Source of the DNA: JAICNG01 sp035765135
GTDB lineage: Bacteria; Gemmatimonadota; Gemmatimonadetes; Gemmatimonadales; Gemmatimonadaceae
Assembly (NCBI GenBank): GCA_035765135.1
Contig: DASTYE010000293.1
Coordinates: forward strand, 1 to 5,473
Direction of reading: 5' to 3'
Length of the DNA stretch: 5,473 nt
Part shown: in pieces, positions 1 to 4,836 of the stretch
Position numbering within the stretch: the stretch's first letter is position 1
Layout of the letters: every line of letters starts with the position of its first letter
Position numbers and translations under genes: made by a program
The notes under the pieces: model-generated
What the model was told of the DNA's origin: nothing
The model's input: the letters and a program-made list of their open reading frames with translations, nothing else
Databases searched by the model: none

Positions 1-14
1 GGAAAGCGTGTGGC

Positions 15-572
15 ATGCAACCGCCCCCCGACGACGGCCCTCCGGTGTTCGACTTCGGACTCACGCCCGTTCGCCTCGATCCTAACGGCGACGCCGAGGT
101 CGTCTGGGCCGAGCGTCTCGATCCTGCGCGGGCGCGGATCGTGAGCGTTCCCCTTCCCTGGAGCCGGCGTAACTACGGCGACCTCGTGCTCACCGATGGC
201 GCGGCCGAGGGATACCGCGTCGTGAGTGGGAAACAGTACCCTGTCTTCAACGTACTCGCGATCCTCGCCGAATCTGCGCTCAGGAAGTACATCGTGGAGC
301 TTGCGACCACGGACCCGACAAGCGTCGAGGCGCTCGTGCAGTGCGCCGAGGAGTCCGGGGGAGCGGCGGAAGACTGGGGCCGATCGACGAATATCTTGTG
401 TGCGAAGTGTAGTCGGGGTACACCGCACCATCACCCGACGGGCCCGAATGTACCTGCACATCCGCATTGCGGACTGGCCGCCAAAGACGACGCGCACGCG
501 GAGGTGATCATCCGGGCGTGGCTCGAGCGCGAACCGAAAGCGGATCTCATCCGCTGGTATGACGCCGGCTAG
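15..572 (+). CDS. Hypothetical protein with Cys/His-rich C-terminal patch
   Basis: I do not recognise this 185-residue protein, and no function is assigned. The N-terminal two thirds look like a soluble mixed alpha/beta domain (about residues 10-118) with no signal peptide or membrane segment. Near the C-terminus lies a compact patch with the order C129-x2-C132, H138-H139-H140, H149-x-H151-C152, which could bind a metal such as zinc. It is followed by an amphipathic helix, about 160-172. The ATG at 15 has a purine-rich GGAAAG at 1-6 as a possible ribosome site, but the frame is open to the window edge, so an earlier start outside the window is possible. The stop at 570-572 lies 43 bases before the preferred start of the next gene, with no attC-like sequence between them, so the two could share a transcript or a single cassette. 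Regular GC-rich codon use supports a real gene. Confidence 0.72.
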   Translation: MQPPPDDGPPVFDFGLTPVRLDPNGDAEVVWAERLDPARARIVSVPLPWSRRNYGDLVLTDGAAEGYRVVSGKQYPVFNVLAILAESALRKYIVELATTDPTSVEALVQCAEESGGAAEDWGRSTNILCAKCSRGTPHHHPTGPNVPAHPHCGLAAKDDAHAEVIIRAWLEREPKADLIRWYDAG

Positions 573-615
573 ACTGTTTCGTGTGTCGTTCCTGTTCGCA
601 AACTCTGATCGAGCC

Positions 616-1512
616 ATGCGCCGAGCTATCTCACGTACGGTCTTCCGCCGGCTGATCCTGATTCTGCTTGCCGGCGCCGCCGGCAGCTGTTCCGCGAAGC
701 ACCGGCCAACAACACCCGTGCGCCGCATCGATCACATCATGATCAGAACCGGTCACCCGCATGAGGTTTTCGCATTCTTCACGGATGTGCTTCAACTGCC
801 AATCGCCTGGCCAATGGATACGCGAGCGGGAGTGACTAGCGGCGGTGCTGGCTTTGGCAACGTAAATGTCGAAGCCATCCAATTTCCCGACCAGAATGCT
901 GCGGAGGCGAAGCTGGTCGGTTTTGCCTTCGAGCCCGGGCCGTTGGACACGGTCCTCAACGAGCTGCGGCGCCGAAGCATTCGATTTGGCGCACCACGCC
1001 CGTTCTACTCGACGTTGCAGGACGGCACGCGCCGCAACCTATGGACGAACGTGACTTTATTGGAGCTTTCCGACGCAGACCGACCCGCAAATGCCACGAT
1101 GCATGTTTTTCTGTCTGAGTACTCTCCGGCCTACGTGAACACCGAGCAACGTCGTGTGCGCCTCCGGAGCGAGCTGGCCACGAGGTCTGGAGGGTCGCTA
1201 GGTGTACAGGGCGTGAAGGAAGTAGTCATCGGTACAACCGACCTTCCGACTGCTCGGAAGGCATGGGAACGACTCCTGGATCCATGGCCCGTTTCAGAAC
1301 CAGGCTTGTGGCACGTTGGCGATGGCCCGGCCATCCGATTGGTTGAGGCCAAGGAGGATGCACTCCAGGAATTAGTGGTGAGCGTCGTGTCCCTGCAACG
1401 CGCACGAGCTGTGCTTCAGACGCGACAAATGATGGACAGTGACTCGCGAGAAGTCATCATCCGATCGCCACAGCTGGATGGTATCGTGATCCGCCTGGTG
1501 CAGGACAAGTGA
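616..1512 (+). CDS. Exported VOC (glyoxalase-fold) family lipoprotein
   Basis: A 298-residue protein with a basic N-terminus, a hydrophobic stretch (about 13-21) and a lipobox-like AGSC ending at C25, so probably a periplasmic lipoprotein. The mature part has four beta-alpha-beta-beta-beta modules, i.e. two vicinal-oxygen-chelate (VOC) domains. Domain 1 (about 37-170) starts with RIDHIMIRT and contains SGGAGFGNVNVE and MHVFLSEY. Candidate metal ligands are H40, E86, H163 and E168, with H40 and E86 in the classic beta1 and beta4 positions. Domain 2 (about 200-297) is shorter and lacks an equivalent His/Glu set, so it is probably structural. The substrate is unknown; the fold covers glyoxalases, dioxygenases and antibiotic-binding proteins. 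I chose the ATG at 616 because it places a normal signal peptide at the N-terminus; an in-frame ATG at 559 overlaps the upstream gene and adds 19 unlikely residues. The stop codon lies at the left edge of an attC-like element, as expected for a cassette gene. Confidence 0.85.
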   Translation: MRRAISRTVFRRLILILLAGAAGSCSAKHRPTTPVRRIDHIMIRTGHPHEVFAFFTDVLQLPIAWPMDTRAGVTSGGAGFGNVNVEAIQFPDQNAAEAKLVGFAFEPGPLDTVLNELRRRSIRFGAPRPFYSTLQDGTRRNLWTNVTLLELSDADRPANATMHVFLSEYSPAYVNTEQRRVRLRSELATRSGGSLGVQGVKEVVIGTTDLPTARKAWERLLDPWPVSEPGLWHVGDGPAIRLVEAKEDALQELVVSVVSLQRARAVLQTRQMMDSDSREVIIRSPQLDGIVIRLVQDK

Positions 1513-1627
1513 GCGCTACAGGCGCGATGTCTATGGTATCCATCGCCGTTGCACCCTTGACGTGCGACTGCGAAGGCGCGCTGTGCGCGCCTCCTGAGCA
1601 ATCGGCTGCAGTTGAGCGGCGTTATAC
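1505..1627 (+). repeat. attC-like site 1 (integron cassette recombination site)
   Basis: The right end reads GCAGTTGAGCGG followed by CGTTATAC, a standard-looking L' plus R' core (GTTATAC at 1621-1627). The centre is a perfect hairpin: GGCGCGC (1575-1581), loop TGT, GCGCGCC (1585-1591). Towards the left, GGTAT (1535-1539) can pair with ATACC (1624-1628), and CGCCGTTGCACC (from 1544) resembles the L'' arm of the site at 4616. The conserved AAC of the left core is missing (GTATCCAT where GTATAAC is expected), so the left core is degenerate. The outer limit is uncertain: either 1535, or about 1505 if the shared GGCGCGATGT segment at 1521-1530 is inside. Orientation matches the other sites and all genes. 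Confidence 0.55.
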
Positions 1628-1648
1628 CGACGCCGCAGATCTCGCTTC

Positions 1649-1654
1649 GGAGGG
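1649..1654 (+). promoter_or_regulatory. Shine-Dalgarno sequence deciding a GTG start
   Basis: GGAGGG lies three bases before the GTG at 1658. The spacing is slightly short, but this is the only strong purine tract, and no ATG in the right frame precedes the conserved-looking N-terminal helix. Confidence 0.5.
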
Positions 1655-1657
1655 TCC

Positions 1658-1945
1658 GTGATTCGTGAAGAGGCGAAGCGCGTAGCTCAGCAATACCTCG
1701 CCCAATTTCGTGACGTTCCCTACGACGGGCTCCGCGATCTCATGGCCCGTTGCCCTCTTGCCTGCGACGCCGTGGGTCCGTCCGGAACCCAGTATCAACT
1801 CGAGCTCCAGATTCAGTGGAACGATCAACCCCACGGAGATTTGCGCGTCGTCGCCCTGGCCGATGACCTCGGTCTCCGCGGCTCGGTTCGGCCGGAGGCC
1901 GTCGACTTCGTTCGCGCACCTGACGGTACCTTCGTCGGTGAGTAG
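1658..1945 (+). CDS. Small hypothetical cassette-type protein
   Basis: A 95-residue soluble acidic protein, start GTG at 1658, without signal peptide or membrane segment. It opens with an amphipathic helix (about 2-17, REEAKRVAQQYLAQF). A beta-rich part follows, containing YQLELQIQWND (46-56) and GDLRVVALADD (60-70), and it closes with FVRAPDGTFVGE at the C-terminus. This closing pattern recalls small uncharacterised proteins of similar length that end in a PDG-S/T-FVGE motif; that is recall, not a search, and no function is known to me. The start is 30 bases after the right core of attC-like site 1, and the stop is 12 bases before a CGCTAAC core-like sequence, so the gene nearly fills one cassette, the arrangement typical of integron arrays. 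An overlapping frame (1710-2024) is open but has Ser/Arg/Pro-rich composition and is considered a shadow. Confidence 0.75.
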   Translation: MIREEAKRVAQQYLAQFRDVPYDGLRDLMARCPLACDAVGPSGTQYQLELQIQWNDQPHGDLRVVALADDLGLRGSVRPEAVDFVRAPDGTFVGE

Positions 1946-1957
1946 CAGGCAATTCGC

Positions 1958-2124
1958 CGCTAACCGCAGGGTGCGAGGGCGCGATCAGGCTACCGCTCTC
2001 ACAATCTCGGACGCAGTTCACTAGCTGTTGCACCTGACCGGCGCGATGTTCAGGTAGCCATTATATTTCACCGCCGACACAAGCGAGGTAGAGATCCTGG
2101 TCCCCCGGCACTCTGGCGTTAGGC
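1958..2124 (+). repeat. attC-like site 2, with two candidate left cores
   Basis: The right core is the textbook GCGTTAGGC, with GTTAGGC at 2118-2124, eight bases before the next start codon. Two left cores are possible. One is CGCTAAC (1958-1964), with a correct CTAAC that pairs with GTTAG, giving an unusually long 167-base site. The other is CACTAGC (2019-2025), one base off CTAAC, followed by AGCTGTTGCACCTGACC, a good L'' arm, giving a normal 106-base site. Both are followed by the shared GGCGCGAT segment (1979-1986 and 2040-2047). The second alternative fits known attC lengths better; the first may be a remnant of an older site. Confidence 0.5.
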
Positions 2125-2132
2125 AGGCGCGC

Positions 2133-2582
2133 ATGTATCGTGTCGGTGTGACCCTCGCGATTCTTGCCGCTACATTACCAGTCGCCGCCCGCGCGCAGCT
2201 CGTCACCGTTGGTGGCGGGGTGTTGGTCAGCAATCGCCCGACCGAGCCGGTCGCTGAGCTCCACGCCGAAACGCCACCACTCCGCGCTGCACGCGCCTAC
2301 CTGACTCTGTCCTGGACCGATGAGAGCGCCCAGCCCACTGTCATCACAGCGGCTGAGCGCCCTCTGCTGCAGCGGACGGCGGCGATTGTCGGCCTGGGAG
2401 CGGGCCTCCTCTGGTTGGAGGGCAACGACTACCGGCCCTACCCAATCATCGTGAGCTCGACCGTCGTGCCGATGCCGATTCCTCGCACGGCGCTCGTGGC
2501 GATCGGCTCGACTCAGCCGTTTCAGCAATTCGAGTGGTCGCTCGTCCTGAAGGTTGGCGTGACCCTCTGGTTTGTCCGCTAG
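2133..2582 (+). CDS. Exported beta-rich protein, probable outer-membrane protein
   Basis: A 149-residue protein with a clear Sec signal peptide (hydrophobic 5-17, cleavage likely after ARA-21 before Q22). The mature part is made of alternating polar/apolar strands (TVGGGVLVSNRP, AYLTLSWT, AAIVGLGAGLLWLE, VAIGSTQPF, EWSLVLKVGVTLWFVR). The last strand ends in an aromatic-rich segment (LWFVR), reminiscent of outer-membrane beta-barrels, although the length would allow only a small barrel and the terminal residue is Arg rather than Phe. No enzymatic motif is visible and the function is unknown. The ATG at 2133 is eight bases after the GTTAGGC core. AGGCAGG (2121-2127), which includes the end of that core, is a plausible ribosome site. 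The stop at 2580-2582 is followed 22 bases later by a GCCCAAC core candidate. Confidence 0.8.
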   Translation: MYRVGVTLAILAATLPVAARAQLVTVGGGVLVSNRPTEPVAELHAETPPLRAARAYLTLSWTDESAQPTVITAAERPLLQRTAAIVGLGAGLLWLEGNDYRPYPIIVSSTVVPMPIPRTALVAIGSTQPFQQFEWSLVLKVGVTLWFVR

Positions 2583-2604
2583 CCGTCCGGCTCGACGCGG
2601 CTCC

Positions 2605-2757
2605 GCCCAACTGCCTCGCACCTGGCGGACGTGACGCCGCCGTGCGGTCCGCTAGATCAGGCCGAGTGAAGGAAAGGATTTGCACGTGCTTCTCGGACGG
2701 GTTACCAATAGGTGCACGCACCCATCCGGAGCGCCCCAATGAAGCACGACGTTAGGC
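2605..2757 (+). repeat. Candidate attC-like site 3
   Basis: GCCCAAC (2605-2611) matches the left-core consensus RYYYAAC exactly and is followed by TGCCTCGCACCTGGCGG, similar in layout to the L'' arm of the site at 4616. The best right core is GTTAGGC at 2751-2757, which pairs with it at six of seven positions. The resulting 153-base element is long for an attC, and its right core lies inside the coding start of the next gene (codons for V5-R6-L7). GGTTACC at 2700-2706 is a weaker alternative. The left end is better supported than the right end. Confidence 0.35.
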
Positions 2758-3122
2758 TGACCGTCGTATCCTTGCTCACGCTTCTTCTGTTGACCCTTCA
2801 CCTGACGCACGACACTATCCGCCAGGCTGAGGGATCGGTCAAGTATCCAATTCCCGTCGTCGTCTTCTCCCTGTGGCTCTACGCAACCCTGATGGCTGCC
2901 GACCGGGTCTGGGGGTACGTCGTCATGTTGTTCGGGGGACTGTTCGGCGCTGCCATGATAGTCGTTCATGCGAAGGGAACTGTCGTCGGCAACTCCGGGG
3001 GCTTCTTTTTCGTCTGGACGATGTTCGCGCTCAGCGCAACGGGCTGGGTCACGTTGATCCTCTCCGCTCGCGGATTGTGGATGGCGTTTCGCGCCAGGCG
3101 TTCCAGAGTGTCAGCCAGCTGA
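2739..3122 (+). CDS. Small polytopic membrane protein, four predicted helices
   Basis: A 127-residue integral inner-membrane protein with hydrophobic segments at about 6-22, 37-55, 58-77 and 88-110 and a basic C-terminal tail (116-124). The connecting pieces contain HLTHDTIRQAEG (21-32) and VHAKGTVVGNSGGFFFVW (76-93). The overall plan, MK-x-DVRLT-helix-HLT-x-D followed by three more helices and ILSARGLW, recalls a small uncharacterised membrane family of soil bacteria, but no function is known to me. I chose the ATG at 2739 because GGAG (2728-2731) is seven bases upstream and the first helix then starts right after a short charged N-terminus; a GTG at 2712 would add nine residues. Odd point: codons 5-7 (GTT AGG CTG) contain a GTTAGGC string identical to an integron core site, and AGG is an uncommon codon here. 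Confidence 0.82.
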   Translation: MKHDVRLTVVSLLTLLLLTLHLTHDTIRQAEGSVKYPIPVVVFSLWLYATLMAADRVWGYVVMLFGGLFGAAMIVVHAKGTVVGNSGGFFFVWTMFALSATGWVTLILSARGLWMAFRARRSRVSAS

Positions 3123-3153
3123 GCGCGCGGCCGCCAGCCGGGGCCTTCAACTA

Positions 3154-3170
3154 GACGATCGCTGATCGTC
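3154..3170. repeat. Perfect hairpin in the gap after the membrane gene
   Basis: GACGATC (3154-3160), loop GCT, GATCGTC (3164-3170) form a perfect 7-bp stem. No T-run follows (GCCTTTGTG), so a factor-independent terminator is unlikely. By position it could be the central hairpin of a decayed attC (CAAC just upstream at 3148-3151), but I find no convincing right core: only CCGTATGTC overlapping the start codon at 3255. The rest of 3123-3254 shows nothing I can name. Confidence 0.35.
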
Positions 3171-3254
3171 GCCTTTGTGCTCCTCCGTCACGGGTACGGC
3201 GCGAGCAGTCGCGGCAGCGAGAACGACCGCCGAGAAGGCCATCAAGCCCGCCGT

Positions 3255-3716
3255 ATGTCTGATACCGATACGCCTGAGATCGATCGCGAGGCACTAGTCG
3301 CTGGCTACATTCGCTTTGCTGAGGCATTGGGTCGCGGCGTGCCCGACGATACCGCGGAGACGCCGGCGGCAAGCGACGCCTATAGCGCCGTTGAGCAGCT
3401 CATCACGCACGGACCCGCCGGGCTCGCGTGGGACCTGGTCGTCGAAATCCTGCGCCGGGCACCTGACGATCGCTTGGACGTCTATGGCGCGGGTCCGCTC
3501 GAAGATCTCGTCCGCCTTCACGGCGTCGAGCTCGTCGACGTCATCGAGCGCGAGGCCGCCCGCGATGAACGCTTCCGCTGGGCCCTTGGCTGCGTCTGGC
3601 TTATAGTGGGCGAGCTTCCGGCCCCCACGACGGAGCGAATAGTTCGGGCAAGCGACGGGGAGATCAGGCCTCTCGATCTCAGTGCCATACGTCCGCATCG
3701 CGACCGCGCCACATAA
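3255..3716 (+). CDS. DUF6869-like domain protein
   Basis: A 153-residue acidic, mostly helical soluble protein without export signal. After a variable N-terminus (1-40), the helical core runs from about 42 to 120. It contains AWDLVVEILRRAPDD (58-72), a conserved-looking VYGAGPLEDLVRLHG (76-90) and DERFRWALGCVWL (104-116). This helix pattern with GAGPLEDL-x4-HG and RF-x-ALG-x-VW matches my recollection of the DUF6869 family, short uncharacterised proteins whose molecular role is not known. Family assignment is by eye, moderately sure. The ATG at 3255 has only a distant purine tract (GAGAAGG, 3232-3238), and the frame stays open upstream to about 3177 with unlikely Arg-rich residues, so 3255 is preferred. 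The TAA stop lies inside CCACATAA, a string also found at the left end of the attC-like site at 4616. Confidence 0.78.
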   Translation: MSDTDTPEIDREALVAGYIRFAEALGRGVPDDTAETPAASDAYSAVEQLITHGPAGLAWDLVVEILRRAPDDRLDVYGAGPLEDLVRLHGVELVDVIEREAARDERFRWALGCVWLIVGELPAPTTERIVRASDGEIRPLDLSAIRPHRDRAT

Positions 3717-3847
3717 GCAACATTTGCGGTAAGACGTGGGCGTGATGCAGAACACAGCGCGCGGCCGACAACGACGTACACCTCCAACTCGACTCCGTCG
3801 TGACTCGCTGCCGTGCTCTCCGTTTGACGGCGGTAAACCCGTAGTCG

Positions 3848-3916
3848 TCTTAACACCGGACGGGCCGCGCATTGCCATTCCGGGTGTCCGAATGGAGTCG
3901 AGCGCTGGCGTTAGGC
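3848..3916 (+). repeat. Candidate attC-like site 4 (short form)
   Basis: The right end GGCGTTAGGC has GTTAGGC at 3910-3916. The left end TCTTAAC (3848-3854) pairs TAAC with GTTA plus a G-T wobble; then comes one mismatch, then CC (3856-3857) with GG (3907-3908). An inner stem CGGAC (3857-3861) with GTCCG (3886-3890) competes with or follows it. At 69 bases the length is normal for an attC. The first base of the left core deviates from consensus. An alternative left end at 3711-3717 (ACATAAG, overlapping the previous stop codon) would make a 206-base element, too long for known sites. The rest of 3717-3847 shows nothing else recognisable. Confidence 0.42.
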
Positions 3917-4422
3917 GAGCATTCACGTCACGGAGGTGGCCTATCTTACGGGTACTGTTGGCTCGGTGTGTGCCAACCGGGCTCATCCTTCTGACCGTCG
4001 CGTGTGTGTCGAGTCCCGCGTCGCAGTCCCGCGCCATGTCCGTTGTCGATCACCGGCAGCTCGATAACCTCGCCGGCGACCGCACCGCGCACGACTGGTG
4101 CCGGGCGCTTCAGAGTGCAGCGGTGCGCGCAGACGCACCGCCCGTCTACCTGACATCCGAGGTTGACGAGCCCGCGGAGATGCTCCCGCTCGACGAGCAA
4201 TCGCAACTGGCTGCGCTGCCGCATCGCCACGGTGTCGCCGTCGTCGTCGTTGTCGTGCGGCCCACGGGACGCGCTCAGGCGGCTTCCGTCAGGGTGGTGC
4301 GCGCCTCCAACGAGGATCTGCGCACGATCGCGACGGCGATAGTAACCCACGCGCGCTACCGCCCTGCAAAGCGCGGGGGCGTGGCGGTCGCGCAATGCCT
4401 GATGGTGCGATGGAATGACTGA
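3892..4422 (+). CDS. Putative lipoprotein with TonB C-terminal-like domain
   Basis: The C-terminal part (about 86-175) looks like a short TonB C-terminal domain: VYLTSEVDEPAEMLP, a VVVVVVRPTGRAQAASVRVVRAS strand-turn-strand (split here at 116-139), a helix TIATAIVTHARYRPAK, and a final strand ending MVRWND. A hydrophobic segment followed by LTVAC (Cys38) suggests a lipoprotein signal, although Thr replaces the usual Leu at -3. Unlike true TonB there is no transmembrane N-anchor or Pro-rich spacer, so coupling to ExbB/ExbD is doubtful. C70 and C169 could form a disulfide. The start is unsettled. The ATG at 3892 lies inside the preceding attC-like site and gives a 37-residue leader with poor codon use. 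The TTG at 3958 gives a normal lipoprotein signal (154 residues). GGAGGT at 3932-3937 fits neither well. The valine run is encoded by near-identical GTC codons (4234-4258). Confidence 0.72.
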   Translation: MESSAGVRRAFTSRRWPILRVLLARCVPTGLILLTVACVSSPASQSRAMSVVDHRQLDNLAGDRTAHDWCRALQSAAVRADAPPVYLTSEVDEPAEMLPLDEQSQLAALPHRHGVAVVVVVVRPTGRAQAASVRVVRASNEDLRTIATAIVTHARYRPAKRGGVAVAQCLMVRWND

Positions 4423-4615
4423 GCTCCGCGTGTCGGTGAACGCGGCGTTGTGGCCACCGGCACCGCGGCCCCTTCATGAACTCGTAATGCGAGAGTCGTC
4501 TCGCATCCATGTCGCGGCGGTAACCTAGGCGGGACTCGGATGCTCGGGAGACCACCGTGTCCCGTGAGCATCGATATCCGCCGGGAAGCCGAAGGCCAGG
4601 GAGATTCACCCGGCC
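4423..4615. other. Gene-free stretch; possible decayed attC
   Basis: No convincing gene on either strand. GGTGAACGCGGCGTTG (from about 4435) resembles a left core plus L'' arm, and GGTAACCTAGGC (4519-4530) looks like a damaged GTTAGGC core, but the arms between them do not pair convincingly. It may be a decayed attC or simply the long 3' untranslated part of the preceding cassette, whose functional end would then be the site at 4616. Confidence 0.25.
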
Positions 4616-4751
4616 ACATAACTGGCGTTTGCACCTGACCAGCGCGACGTTATAGGAAGCCATCGCACTTGCTGCCTGTCGCGCTCCGCGCGACAGCAAG
4701 CGCTCCGTTCCCTCGGAGGAGACCGCTCGCAGTTGAACGGCAGCGTCATGC
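4616..4751 (+). repeat. attC-like site 5, the most complete one
   Basis: Left core ACATAAC (4616-4622), L'' arm TGGCGTTTGCACCTGACC (4623-4640), L' arm GCAGTTGAACGGCA (4729-4742) and right core GTCATGC (4745-4751). Read as complement, the right end is CATGACGCTGCCGTTCAAC, closely matching CATAACTGGCGTTT on the left, so the ends form an imperfect stem. Inside are a large hairpin, CTTGCTG-TCGCGC (4668-4684, bulge CCTG at 4675-4678) with GCGCGACAGCAAG (4688-4700), and a smaller one, CTCCG (4703-4707) with CGGAG (4714-4718). The 136-base length fits long attC sites. The right core has GTC instead of the near-invariant GTT, which could weaken or abolish recombination. Confidence 0.55.
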
Positions 4752-4836
4752 AGCCATGAGGCCCTGCCTGTGCAAGGGTGACTGAGACGCGCGTCCTCCT
4801 GGATGAGCCCATTCCCTTTCATCCCCTCGAGCGCCT

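Noticed and set aside
1710..2024. Alternative + frame overlapping the 95-residue gene, with a stop inside the attC-like left core
   Set aside because: The stop position is tempting for a cassette, but the translation is rich in Ser, Arg and Pro with no fold-like pattern, while the other frame has clear amphipathic and strand patterns.
2175..2621. Open frame of 148 codons on the - strand
   Set aside because: Antisense shadow of the exported beta-rich protein at 2133-2582, which has a signal peptide and a junction-proximal start.
3154..3170. Factor-independent transcription terminator
   Set aside because: A perfect hairpin exists but no U-tract follows it.
3294..4037. Long open frame of 247 codons on the - strand
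   Set aside because: It spans the DUF6869-like gene, the gap and the start of the next gene, has no recognisable domain and an Arg/Ser-rich composition, and follows from GC-rich codon bias of the + strand gene.
4234..4258. Trinucleotide (GTC) repeat as a phase-variation tract
   Set aside because: Only a few near-identical Val codons with interruptions; length changes would stay in frame, so no switch is expected.
4289..4822. Open frame of 177 codons on the - strand over the gene-free stretch
   Set aside because: It is Arg/Ser-rich without domain pattern, runs through the attC-like hairpins and overlaps the end of the TonB-like gene; considered chance.
1513..4836. CRISPR array or transposon-borne repeats
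   Set aside because: The repeats are imperfect, far apart, of unequal length and alternate with whole genes; no transposase, inverted terminal repeats or regular spacers are present.
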